A model generated the notes under the pieces. The model was not told the origin of the DNA. It worked only from the letters and a program-made list of their open reading frames with translations, and searched no databases. Made by a program: the position numbers and the translations under genes. From Acrocarpospora pleiomorpha (GTDB lineage: Bacteria > Actinomycetota > Actinomycetes > Streptosporangiales > Streptosporangiaceae), in NCBI RefSeq assembly GCF_009687885.1, contig NZ_BLAF01000044.1, forward strand, positions 34,437-98,436: 64,000 nucleotides of DNA, written 5' to 3'. Shown here in pieces: positions 19,201 to 27,381 of the stretch. The number at the start of each line of letters is the position of its first letter. The first letter of the stretch is position 1.

Positions 19201-20468
19201 CGTGTTGTAATCAGGCGGACCGCTTCGGTGCCTCCGTGCAGGAACGGTTCCAGTTGGGAGCTCGACCAAACATCGTCCACGATCAGGAGGAGATGCCTGC
19301 CGTCAAGCGCGCGCCCGAGTTCAGCTCCGGCGAGTAGTGGATCCGTCAACGGGGGACGCTCACCCGTAAGCAGGTACACCGCATCATTGACTTTCCCGGC
19401 GAGGCTTGGGCCGTGGACGTCGTCTCCCAAAGAGACCCATAAGATGCCGTCGGCGAAGCGTTCGCGGATGCCCTCGTGATGAGCAAATATGCGTGCCAAT
19501 GTACTTTTTCCGAATCCTCCGGATCCCCGCAGTCCGGTAATGATCGCATTGGGATCGGTATCCACGCTTACGACGGCGTCATGCAACCGCTGCATTAGCG
19601 ATGGTCGAGCTACCTCTCCTCCCATGAGAGGTGGAACTGCGAAAAATGGAGTCTTTCCCCCTAGTTTTGAAGAGCTACCTTCCACATAGCCAAGCTCCTT
19701 CCTGAGCGTGTGCCGCAGCCGCCATGTTCGAGTCCGAGCGGCCTCAAGCCCAATACGGACGAGCAGAGAGAACGGTTGCATAGCGGGAGCGTCCGCGACC
19801 ATAACTTCACTACGACGAAGGTGCGTTCCGGAGTGGCGGGCGAAGTCGAAGCGGGCCACTTCGGTTACCCTCAGTAGCATTTTTAACTCTTCCGGAGTAG
19901 GCACCGTACCGGCGGAATCCTTCCAACTCGCAGTGACGAGCGCGAGGAAGGTATGGAGTGCCGCGCGCTCCTCATCACTGACGGCAGCAGCCTCCAACGG
20001 GAGGATTGAAGGATGATCGGTGAAGCGCGCGCAGACCGTGCCGAGCACCCCGAAGGAACGGCTGCTTTGGTGGTCAGTCGCGATCACCAGCCGATCACGG
20101 AATGGATCGATTGGACGAATACCGCTCTGGAGCTTAAGGCCATGGCGCATGGCAGCGACGAGCTGACCAACCGCCGCACGTAGATCAGCTGTACGGAGGT
20201 CAAGGCGGCGCAATCCGCGTTTCGCTTGTACAAGAATGAGGCCGTCGTCCGATAGGGAAACTCCGACGTCGTCCATCGGAAGGCCGGTCTCACAGCCCAC
20301 GGCCGTCACCCTAGTCTGAGGATTGAGCCCGAGGCCTGGCGGAACGTCCGCGACGGCGTGTGCCGCCCACCAGGCGAAGACCTCCGCCTGAAAACTCAAA
20401 CCGCTGGCTGCACGTGCCCCACCTGTAGACGCTGCTGTGTCAGTGGTTGCGGAGTCGCGTGGATGCAC
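16269..20468 (-). CDS. Apaf-1/NLR-like protein: nuclease-like N-terminus, NB-ARC, 14 WD40 blades
   Basis: A 1399-residue protein with three parts. (1) Residues 22 to about 150: SGLSFQAEVFAWW, then CETGLPMDDVGV and ILVQAK (D66/D67 to Q81-x-K83), the spacing of a PD-(D/E)xK nuclease with a QxK variant as in Mrr/Cap4-type effectors. (2) NB-ARC ATPase, about 285-620: Walker A GGFGKST (317-323), Walker B LLLIVDDVW (393-401), LITTRQ (419-424), GxP-like CGRWP (468-472), a winged helix around FPEDADIP (548-555) and an MHD-like LHD (599-601). (3) WD40 repeats from about 769 to 1357: GH at 773, 858, 900, 942, 984, 1029, 1071, 1113 and 1326, and W(D) at 801, 887, 929, 971, 1016, 1058, 1100, 1142, 1184, 1225, 1268, 1313 and 1355, plus one W-less blade near 846, giving 14. 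It probably senses an invader through the propellers and unleashes the nuclease. The GTG start lacks a Shine-Dalgarno sequence. Confidence 0.85.
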   Translation of the reverse strand: MHPRDSATTDTAASTGGARAASGLSFQAEVFAWWAAHAVADVPPGLGLNPQTRVTAVGCETGLPMDDVGVSLSDDGLILVQAKRGLRRLDLRTADLRAAVGQLVAAMRHGLKLQSGIRPIDPFRDRLVIATDHQSSRSFGVLGTVCARFTDHPSILPLEAAAVSDEERAALHTFLALVTASWKDSAGTVPTPEELKMLLRVTEVARFDFARHSGTHLRRSEVMVADAPAMQPFSLLVRIGLEAARTRTWRLRHTLRKELGYVEGSSSKLGGKTPFFAVPPLMGGEVARPSLMQRLHDAVVSVDTDPNAIITGLRGSGGFGKSTLARIFAHHEGIRERFADGILWVSLGDDVHGPSLAGKVNDAVYLLTGERPPLTDPLLAGAELGRALDGRHLLLIVDDVWSSSQLEPFLHGGTEAVRLITTRQESILPPTAPVVAVEAMLPDEACEVLFEGLGSVSARTVTDVLAICGRWPMLLALINGAVRADMRGGGSADHSLQDVHEQIRRHGPGVLDIADESQRHLAVAATMKVSLSRLSPEEQQRYLDLAVFPEDADIPRSVLENYWHHTGGWAVYQTHRFCQRLTDLALAVDYRQSPARLRLHDVIRAWLYHQQKTRIPELCQALVDAHRHVVPLNEGVTEWWRLSLGETYLWSWLPFFLHGARLDGELQSCLHNPEYLIGKLNAVGPAGLEEDLNLSADPTTLALRQVVRQNAHVLGPLAPVGSLVATLASRLPDRLELAEVRRRLAACLTQPYIFPIAPMPDLPHPRLARVLAGHSGFITSLFVIGEDTIFSVGSDDKARVWDVREGQLLADVSAPEGKHFPVREIAVKTEVWHAYLGNEDQVLVVDPQTSKVRHRLIGHTSIVHALEGPADGSWLSVGDHSGTVRIWNPRDGSLTHTLEGHEDPVVALTASPDGDWLASASRDGIIRIWDPHTGNLLHTLAGHEEMVDSLARSPQGAWLASASIDGVIRIWDPQSGACLQTLEGHGPGFGAAKPLVPNRDGTRLFSSGFDGTIRIWDLRKGTALDVLTGHSGWAGELTISLDERWMASGGYDGKIYIWENDQNFPPQRLIGHSGRIGDLISAANGRWVASTGDDGDVRIWDPGTGRCLHVLRGHRGWAGPIVAAPDSSWLATTGQDGTVRVWDASTGAALHVLTGNSKKSESLAVSPDGRWLASSCLDGAVRIWDPHTGKLMNELEGGYGPLAVAKDDNGTLLALAQELVGIRLWSMPDGTTISITDSKAGDTGTMAFLAAPGGTWLANAISDEIQVWNTTTRSLTHTFAVKNGDEAWPCSLATDLSGTRLAASFNDGSIRVWDIRTGLLDQVLIGHSQEVSGLIMHPDGSWVASAGYDGTVRVWPRGSGNPIAALRTDDQLRRLILCGDVLVVAGSRSPYFFSFRPSE

Positions 20469-20688
20469 GGAGTCAGATTACGATGCGAGGTGCTGAGAAA
20501 GGGCGGTTTCGCGTGCGAATGGGGCGCAGGCACATGCATACCCGGACGATCATCGCGAACATCCTCTTCTGCCGCGAAAACCGCAGTGTTGATGACAGCG
20601 CACGGTATTCGTACAGGCGGCTGGCTACCGCCATGACGAACATCACGGCGTCAGCATGTGCCTGGCTGGCGATTATCGGCCAGGACAT

Positions 20689-21927
20689 TGCGCCTGCCGA
20701 AAATTCTATCCGTGCAGTTCAAGCGGCATGTGAGTACTCGTGGAAGACTCCGCCGAGCCGGTCTCGTCGGCGTATGGTCAAGTTCGCGATTCGCTCAGGA
20801 TCAATGATCGGCTCCGGGACGGGACGCAGCGGGGCCGCCTGGAGAAGGGCTTGGTGGGCTCGATGCCGGTTGTAGAACTGTTCGTACTCGCACAGGGCGT
20901 GCCGCAGATGACGTTCGTTCCACAGCAGGCAGCGATCGAGAAGCTCGCGGCGGCACGACTGCACCCACCGCTCCATGACCGCGTTCATCCGCGGCATCCG
21001 GATACCGGTGAGCACGATCTGGATGCCGGCCTCGGCGAGGATCTCGTCCATGAGCGCCGGGAACTTCCCATCCCGATCGCGGATCAGATAGCGAACCCGG
21101 CAGCCGGCGTCCTCCAGATCCATCACCAGATTCCTGATGGCCTGGGCGACCCAGTTCGCGGTCGGGTGGGCGGTGGTGCCGAGTACGCGGACGCGTCTGG
21201 TGGCGTGGTCGATGACGGCCAGGATGTACTGACGCCGCCCATCAAGGGTGACGGTCTCAATGAAGTCGCACGCCAGTAGAGCTTCGGCTTGGGAGCGCAG
21301 GAAGTCGGCCCACGTGGTCGACGCCCGCTCAGGTGCCGGATCGATGCCTTCCTGTTTGAGGATCTCCCAGACCGTGGACGACGCGACCGTGATGCCGAGC
21401 GTGGTGAGCTCTCCGTGGACCCTCCTGTACCCCCCCAGGACGGGTTCTCCCGGACTAAGCGCAGGACGAGAGCGCGGATGGAACGGACCGTGGGCGGGCG
21501 CCCGCGCCGTTTCGGCACGCAGGCGCGAGCATGACGCCGTTTCATCAGATCGCGGTGCCACCGCACGACGGTATCCGGCCGGACGAGGAGCCTCAGCCGA
21601 CGAAGCACGTCGCGGGGCAGCGGTGCCAGGAGAGCGGCGAGGAAGGCTCGGTCCTCGGGCGCGAACCTCACCCGGGTGTCGGCGCCGAGTTGCCGTTCGA
21701 GAACGGTGATCTGGTGACGCAGGGCGAGGATCTCGACGTCCTTATCCCGATCTCCCATCGGCAGCAACCGCAGCGCGGCGAAAGTGTTCGTGACGGCCAG
21801 GTAGGCCAGACGAAGGAGCACGACCGGTCATCCTGCCGCACTGGCTCCTCTTCAGGAATCGAAGCCTGCCTACAAGAGAAGCCCTGCAAGGCCGTGACCT
21901 GGACGGATGGAATTATCGGCAGGCGCA
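20689..21927 (-). mobile_element. IS copy 2, near-complete (1239 bp)
   Basis: Bounded by terminal inverted repeats TGCGCCTGCCGAAAAT (20689-20704) and ATTATCGGCAGGCGCA (21912-21927), 15 of 16 matching. It carries one transposase on the minus strand that is split by a frameshift. I find no clear target duplication. It separates the NLR-like gene from the OLD/UvrD pair. It belongs to the actinobacterial rve-integrase IS type (IS3/IS481-like). Confidence 0.85.
20719..21821 (-). pseudogene. IS transposase, frameshifted at a G7 tract
   Basis: The N-terminal frame (from 21821: MLLRLAYLAVTNTFAALRLL, EILALRHQITVLERQLGAD, RLRLLVRPDTVVRWHRDLM) and the C-terminal frame (ending 20719: GYRRVHGELTTLGI, LACDFIETVTL, RDRDGKFPALMDEI, MPRMNAVMERW, EYEQFYNRHRAHQ) together make one DDE integrase of about 365 aa. 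The three acidic residues are in CDF, RDRDGKF and VMERW. The frames meet in ENPSWGG/YRRVHGE, at a run of seven C (seven G on the coding strand) at about 21430-21436. A -1 slip there would restore WGGYRR, so the split is either a mutation or programmed frameshifting. Confidence 0.8.
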
Positions 21928-22081
21928 CAGTCAGACCTGCTGCCTACCGATCAGGGAGAGCGCTCCGCCTTCCTCGCAGCGCGCCGGACGGCCATCGTGG
22001 CGGCGGTTCAGCGCCGGCTTCACACAGTGGGCTCCGGGAGTTGAACGACACGCCCACACATGAAGTACAGAAATAACCAGG

Positions 22082-22099
22082 ACACCTTCGATAAGGTGT
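22082..22099. promoter_or_regulatory. hairpin upstream of the OLD/UvrD operon
   Basis: ACACCTT-CGAT-AAGGTGT is a perfect 7-bp stem with a 4-base loop, in the 388-bp gap between the IS end (21927) and the nuclease gene (22316). I see no gene in that gap. Confidence 0.4.
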
Positions 22100-22206
22100 A
22101 CATGACCTCATCGCGCTCAAGCCACGAGCCACGAGCCAACCCCAAAGCTGATTTTCCGCACCCCCAAAGCTGCGGATCATGACCTAGTTGTTCCCTTCCT
22201 TTTCTA

Positions 22207-22244
22207 TGCCTACTACGTAGGCAGAGCGGGCCTGCAACTCTGCC
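22207..22244. promoter_or_regulatory. two overlapping inverted repeats upstream of the OLD nuclease gene
   Basis: TGCCTAC-TAC-GTAGGCA (22207-22223) is a 17-bp palindrome. It overlaps a second stem, GGCAGAG (22220-22226) with CTCTGCC (22238-22244). The two stems share GGCA and could be alternative structures. They lie about 75-110 bp before the operon start, in a place suited to an operator or 5' UTR switch of the defence genes. Confidence 0.45.
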
Positions 22245-22315
22245 CGCCACCTTGCAACGAGTTTTGCCAGGACGACGTAGAGCTCGACACCCTGCTGAAC
22301 GAGCAACCGCCGCCC

Positions 22316-24304
22316 TTGAAAGCGCGAGATTTGTACCATGTGGACGGGTGGACCGGATTGCACATCGAGAACCTAACCCTGCAGAATTTCCAGTGCTTCG
22401 GCCCCGAATCGACCGATATCGGTATTGATGCCGAATTCACGGCCTTCATCGGCACCAATGGGGCCGGCAAGACCGCCGCCTGCCAAGCGCTGCTTCGTCT
22501 GTTCGGCGTTAGCAGTGGCGATCGAAGCGTCCGCGTCGACGACTTCCACGTGCCAGCAGGAGAGACCACTCCACCCGACAGTCGAAACCTCCGCATCGAG
22601 GCAGTGCTCGCCTTCCCTGAACTCGAAGAGAACAGCGACCTCGCCAAGAGCACAGTGCCCGAGTTCTTCCTTCGGATGGCTTCCACTGCCGATGGAACGT
22701 TCAAATGCCGCATCGTCCTCAAAGCAGTCTGGGAAGCCGACGGCACCCTCGATGGGTCTGTGACCGAAACCCTCGAAGCCGTCTTGACCCTGGACAAGGA
22801 GTACGACAGCACCGCGACCTATCCACTTTCAGCAGCCGAGCGCTCACGCATCCAGGCGATCTACGTTCCGGCGTCACGTGACGGTGCACGTCAGCTTGCC
22901 GCTTTTCTGCGCAGCCGGATCTGGCGAGCCGCCCGCTGGTCCCCTGACCTTCGCACCCTCGTCACCCAGACATCGACGACGATCACCAATCGATTCCACT
23001 CCGAACCAAGCACCAGTGTGGTGGAGGCAGCCCTGGCAAGTCGGTGGCGTGAGCTTCACGACGCCGGCATGCACGCCATTCCTCGGTTGCGTCCACTAGA
23101 GGGCGATCTGGCGGACCTGCTGCGTGACACCGAGTTGGTGTTCGAGCCGACACACACAGGCAAGCCCCGACCGGCTGACATGCTGAGCGATGGGCAACGC
23201 TCTCTACTCCATCTGGCGCTCACCGCAGCCGCACTGGACATCGAGAGCGGCCTTGCCGATGGAACGCATGCCGACGAATTCGATCTGAGCTCCATCAGAC
23301 TGCCCAGTCTGACCATGGTGATGGTGGAAGAGCCAGAGAACAGCCTGTCGCCCTTCTACCTGTCACGCATCGCTCGACAGATGAGACAGCTCAGCGCTAA
23401 CTCCCGGGCCCAAGCGATCATCGCCAGCCATTCCGCGGGTGCTCTGGCGCGCGTCGATCCTGAATGCATCCGCTACTTCCGGCTGGCAACGGACACCGGC
23501 ATCGCCTCAGTTCGATCCATCACCCTCCCCGCCGGAGACAGCGAGGAAGGCAAATACGTACGTGAGGCGGTCAGAGCTCACCCAGAGCTCTACTTCGCCC
23601 GGTTCGTCGTCCTGGGAGAAGGCGACTCAGAACAGATCGTCATCCCTCGCATCGCCGAGGCACGGGGCATCGCGCTTGATCCGTCCTTCGTGGCTATGGT
23701 TCCGCTCGGCGGACGCCACACCAATCACTTTTGGAAGCTTCTCAACGACCTCGACATCCCGCACGCCACGCTCCTGGATCTCGACTACGGCCGTTCAGGA
23801 GGTGGCGCGGGCCGTCTGCGCGACGCCTGCACTCGGCTGCTCGAACAGGGCGTCGACCCGTTGGCTGTCCTGGAGGGATTCGGGGGCATAGCCGACCTAT
23901 CCGACAAGATGACATATGAGCAGACTGAAGAAGTCGCGGCGCACCTACGTTCATTCGGCGTGTTCTTCAGCACCCCTCTCGATCTTGATCACAGCATGGT
24001 CCAGGCCTTCCCCGCTGCGTACATGACTCTGTCCGGCGCTGAACGCGGCCCCGATGCCACCGATGCGCGCAAGAGCGTGTTGGGTGTTGACCCTCCCGCC
24101 ACCTCATACTGGGACTCGAAGGTCCCAGCGGAGAAAGACGACCGCGACAGGGAGTTGCGCTGGTATCGGTACTTGTTCGTGTCCCGGTCCAAGCCCAGCA
24201 CTCACCTCAGCGCACTCACACGATTGACCGATGAACAGCTGAGCTACGGCCCGGATGCACTCAACGCGTTGGTCACCTACATCCAGCGAAAACTGGCCCT
24301 ATGA
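22316..24304 (+). CDS. OLD-family ATPase/TOPRIM nuclease (Gabija GajA-like)
   Basis: A 662-residue class 2 OLD protein. The ATPase half has Walker A GTNGAGKT (46-53), signature LSDGQRSLLHL (290-300), Walker B TMVMVEEPE (333-341) and a switch histidine in ASHSAGAL (370-377). The TOPRIM nuclease half has the acidic GEGDSE (434-439) and LDLD (487-490), plus a further acidic PLDLDH (554-559). In Gabija, GajA cuts DNA when cellular NTPs fall during phage replication. The TTG at 22316 is the longest start; GTG at 22340 is an alternative and neither has a strong Shine-Dalgarno. It overlaps the helicase gene by ATGA. It is longer than typical GajA (about 580 aa). Confidence 0.85.
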   Translation: MKARDLYHVDGWTGLHIENLTLQNFQCFGPESTDIGIDAEFTAFIGTNGAGKTAACQALLRLFGVSSGDRSVRVDDFHVPAGETTPPDSRNLRIEAVLAFPELEENSDLAKSTVPEFFLRMASTADGTFKCRIVLKAVWEADGTLDGSVTETLEAVLTLDKEYDSTATYPLSAAERSRIQAIYVPASRDGARQLAAFLRSRIWRAARWSPDLRTLVTQTSTTITNRFHSEPSTSVVEAALASRWRELHDAGMHAIPRLRPLEGDLADLLRDTELVFEPTHTGKPRPADMLSDGQRSLLHLALTAAALDIESGLADGTHADEFDLSSIRLPSLTMVMVEEPENSLSPFYLSRIARQMRQLSANSRAQAIIASHSAGALARVDPECIRYFRLATDTGIASVRSITLPAGDSEEGKYVREAVRAHPELYFARFVVLGEGDSEQIVIPRIAEARGIALDPSFVAMVPLGGRHTNHFWKLLNDLDIPHATLLDLDYGRSGGGAGRLRDACTRLLEQGVDPLAVLEGFGGIADLSDKMTYEQTEEVAAHLRSFGVFFSTPLDLDHSMVQAFPAAYMTLSGAERGPDATDARKSVLGVDPPATSYWDSKVPAEKDDRDRELRWYRYLFVSRSKPSTHLSALTRLTDEQLSYGPDALNALVTYIQRKLAL

Positions 24305-26289
24305 CCAGCGCCCCGAAATCCACAACCGACACCAGCGCCTGGCGTCCAGCCGGAATCGATGATCTGGAACCGGCCGCCTGGCAGGTAGTGCGCTCGACAG
24401 TATCGACCTCGGTCACTGCCGGTCCGGGCGCAGGGAAGACAGAACTTCTCGCTCAGCGAGCCGCGTATCTCCTCCAGTGCGGCGGGTGTCCATACCCCGC
24501 ACGCATTCTGGCGATCTCCTATAAACGCGACGCGGCCGCCAACCTTGGTCGTCGTGTCCGTTCCCGGGTCCCTGAGCACGCGTGGCGTTTCGACTCGATG
24601 ACCTTCGACGCCTTCGCCAAAAGCCTCCTGGATCGCTTCCGGCTCTCTCTGCCGACCGCGTGGGCCATGTCCGGCGACTACACGATCGAGTACGCCTCCA
24701 CCGCCACGAAGGAAATCAACGCGTTCCTGGGCCGGCTGCGCTGGCAGGCACCTCCGGAGTTGCGGTCGGCGATCCAATCCATGAGTCCCAAGACCTTCCT
24801 CCCCCACGTAGTCGGCAAATGGGACTTGCCCCCCGAAATACCGCAAGCCGCTCAGGCAGATCCGATCGCATTCGCGGCTCTGGCGTGGTGGCAAGAACGA
24901 TTTATTGGCGCCGCTCAGCCTCAGCTCGACTTCGTGATGATCAATCGGCTGGGTGAGCTTCTCGTACGGGCCATCCCTCGGCTGCGTCGAGCGCTACGTC
25001 TGACCTACCCCTTCCTCTTCGTCGACGAATTCCAAGACACCACACCCGCACAGCTCAGCTTCCTTCGCTCGCTCTTCGCCGATCCCGACATCGACACGAA
25101 CTCTGTCGCCGAGGTATTCAACCCTCCGGCAGATGCCGTTCCTAGGCTCGGCGACAGGCCGGTCGTCACGATCGTGGGCGACCGAAAGCAGCGCATCATG
25201 GGATTCGCTGGAGCGCTTCCAAATGCCTTTGAGTCCTTCGCCGCGGACTTCGCCCCCGAAAACCACGAGCTCACCTGGAACTTCCGGTCATCGGAGCAGC
25301 TCGTGGACTTGCAACATGTTGTCGCCCGCCACCTTGACTCATCGACCGTTCGCGCCATCTCCAAAGCCCCTCACCCGCCTTGCGACGACTCCGTCAGCCT
25401 CTGGACCTTCGATGATCGTCAAAGCGAAGCGCGGACGATAGCGCAGTGGATTGCCGATGACATCGCTACATCGGGCCGGGCTGGGTCAGACTTCGCGCTT
25501 GTCGCCCGCCAGAGAGTCGGCGACATCGACCCGCTTTTCCAACCCGAGCTGGCCCGTCACGGCATCCGCTTGCGCAATGATGACGCCGCCGTGGGGACGA
25601 TGAAACTCCAAGACCTTCTCAAGAATAAGGTCGCCCAGTTCATCGTGGGAGTGTTGCGCTTGGCTGCCACGCCCGCAGGACTCCCACAAATCTGGCTGGA
25701 TGTCACCGCCACCATGGAACGCGTCCGCGGAGTGGCTGACGAGGAGTCATCCGCCCGCGCCGTCAGCGACGAACTCACCAACCTCATAGTCGCGCTGCGC
25801 AGCTGGCTCAACGAGCGCCCACCGACTGACGAAGTGCTGTCCGACGCCGTTGATCGAGTGGTAGACGCCGTCGGATTCGACGCGTTGAGCCGTTACAGCC
25901 GGGAGGAGAAACTCCCAGACATCATCAAATCCGTCCGAGCCCGGCTTGAGCAGGTAGTGCTCCCTGGGCTGCGGTGGCCAGCCCTCCTGGAGGAGTACGA
26001 GGCCGCCGATGCTGTCAGCCTACTGACCGTTCACCGTAGTAAGGGCCTGGAGTATCACACGGTGTTCTTTCTGGGCCTGGAAGACGAGCAATGGTGGGCG
26101 CACGCTCAAGACATGCAGGGCTCGACATCGACCTTCTTCGTAGGGCTTTCGCGGGCAGCCCAACGTCTGATCTTCACCAACGCATCCCCCACGGCGCGCA
26201 CAGGTGGAATCGCCGACTTGTACGCATTGCTTGACCAGGCAGGTGTCACCGAACGCATGATCACCTCCGAGGAATACCTTGTAGGTTAG
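24301..26289 (+). CDS. UvrD/Rep-like superfamily 1 helicase (Gabija GajB-like)
   Basis: A 662-residue SF1A helicase. Motif I is AGPGAGKTELL (residues 40-50), II is VDEFQD (241-246), III is VGDRKQRIMGFAG (292-304), IV is LTWNFRSS (324-331), V is LLTVHRSKGLEYHTVFF and VI is FFVGLSRAAQRL. It starts at an ATG that overlaps the nuclease stop (24301-24304), so the two proteins are probably made in a fixed ratio. A class 2 OLD nuclease followed directly by a UvrD-like helicase is the Gabija layout. It is larger than GajB of Bacillus (about 490 aa), so I treat it as a Gabija relative. Confidence 0.85.
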   Translation: MTSAPKSTTDTSAWRPAGIDDLEPAAWQVVRSTVSTSVTAGPGAGKTELLAQRAAYLLQCGGCPYPARILAISYKRDAAANLGRRVRSRVPEHAWRFDSMTFDAFAKSLLDRFRLSLPTAWAMSGDYTIEYASTATKEINAFLGRLRWQAPPELRSAIQSMSPKTFLPHVVGKWDLPPEIPQAAQADPIAFAALAWWQERFIGAAQPQLDFVMINRLGELLVRAIPRLRRALRLTYPFLFVDEFQDTTPAQLSFLRSLFADPDIDTNSVAEVFNPPADAVPRLGDRPVVTIVGDRKQRIMGFAGALPNAFESFAADFAPENHELTWNFRSSEQLVDLQHVVARHLDSSTVRAISKAPHPPCDDSVSLWTFDDRQSEARTIAQWIADDIATSGRAGSDFALVARQRVGDIDPLFQPELARHGIRLRNDDAAVGTMKLQDLLKNKVAQFIVGVLRLAATPAGLPQIWLDVTATMERVRGVADEESSARAVSDELTNLIVALRSWLNERPPTDEVLSDAVDRVVDAVGFDALSRYSREEKLPDIIKSVRARLEQVVLPGLRWPALLEEYEAADAVSLLTVHRSKGLEYHTVFFLGLEDEQWWAHAQDMQGSTSTFFVGLSRAAQRLIFTNASPTARTGGIADLYALLDQAGVTERMITSEEYLVG

Positions 26290-26580
26290 ACATAAGCGGA
26301 TTGATAAATCGTTCAAGGCATGATTGGTGCCCAGAGAATTCTGGCACATCGGGTGGACCTACGAGCATCGGGAAATTTGACACAGAACCACACGGCGAGA
26401 GTGCGTAATCGTGTTTGGGTAAAACGTGTCCGGGTAGCCGATGGTTGCTCGGCGGTTGCTCATTGGTACGCGATACGGGACGGCATTGCCCACCACACGA
26501 GGACACTTTGACAGTGGAAAATCCGGACGGTCTAATAGAAATAGACAGCCTGCGGCATTGGATGACAGTAAAGCAACGGA

Positions 26581-26640
26581 CTTTTAATCCGTAGGTTCAG
26601 GGTTCGAATCCCTGGCACCCCACCACCTTTGACCCCATTT
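26581..26640 (+). repeat. tRNA-Lys(TTT) 3'-end direct repeat, right island boundary (att-like)
   Basis: The second copy of the anticodon-loop to acceptor segment ends GGCACCCCACCACC and is followed by TTTGACCCCATTT. The preceding AAGCAACGGA completes the 5' anticodon stem (ACGGA pairing with TCCGT), so this copy reaches further into the tRNA than the one at 15501. A proper D-arm and a 5' GGGGTGC acceptor strand are absent upstream, so it is not an intact tRNA gene. With 15501-15561 it brackets 11 kb. Confidence 0.8.
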
Positions 26641-26670
26641 GATCTGCGATTCGTCCCGCTATGGGCACTC

Positions 26671-27202
26671 TGCGCCTGCCGAAAATGTCATCCATGCAGT
26701 TCGAGCGGTATGTGAGTATTCGCGGAGGACTCCGCCGAGCCGGTCTCGCCGGCGTATGTTCAAGTCGGCGATGCGCTCTGGATCAGTGATCGGATCCGGG
26801 ACTGTGCGCAGCAGGGCGGCTTCGGCCAGTGCTTGATGGGCTCGGCGCCGGGTGTAAAACGTTCGTACTCGCGGAGGGCTTGCCGCAGGTGGCGTTCGTT
26901 CCAGAGCAGGCAGCGGTCGAGAAGCTCGCGACGGCAGGACTGCCCCGCCGTTCCATGATCGCGTTCATTCGTGACGTCCGGATTCGGGTGAGCATGGTCC
27001 TGAATGCCGACCTCCGCGAGGATCTCGTCCATGAACGCCGGGACCTTCCCATCCCGCTCGCGGATCCGGCAGCCGGCGTCCTCCAGATCCATCATCAGGT
27101 TCTTGACGACTTGTACGAGCCAGCTCGCGGTCGGGTGCGCGGTGGTGCCGAGAGTGGCAGAGACGCCCGCTCGTGGCCGGATCAACGCCTTCCTGCTTGA
27201 GG
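26671..27202 (-). mobile_element. degenerate IS copy 3 (left end and 3' part of the transposase)
   Basis: The terminal repeat TGCGCCTGCCGAAAAT recurs at 26671-26686, followed by sequence similar to the transposase 3' half of the IS at 20689 (minus strand fragments DLEDAGCRIRERDGKVPAFMDEILAE and RELLDRCLLWNERHLRQALREYERF). Frameshifts and an internal deletion interrupt it, and the similarity ends near 27202. It lies just outside the right att-like repeat. Confidence 0.75.
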
Positions 27203-27381
27203 TGCCGGCGTACATTGTGGACAAGATCACAAAAGATGACCCCAGACGCCCCCAGACCAGCCGCTCAACGCCCTGCGCACCCGATCCACACCAAGGGGAT
27301 TCGACGCCGGAGATGATTCGTGTTCTCGAAGCCCTACACGAACATGGACGCGTAAACTCCAGGTGAGAGGAAGGAGTGACG

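Noticed and set aside
26548-26625. Complete tRNA-Lys gene at the right island boundary
   Set aside because: The anticodon and T arms are present, but the upstream bases give neither a D-arm nor a 5' strand pairing with the GCACCCC acceptor end.
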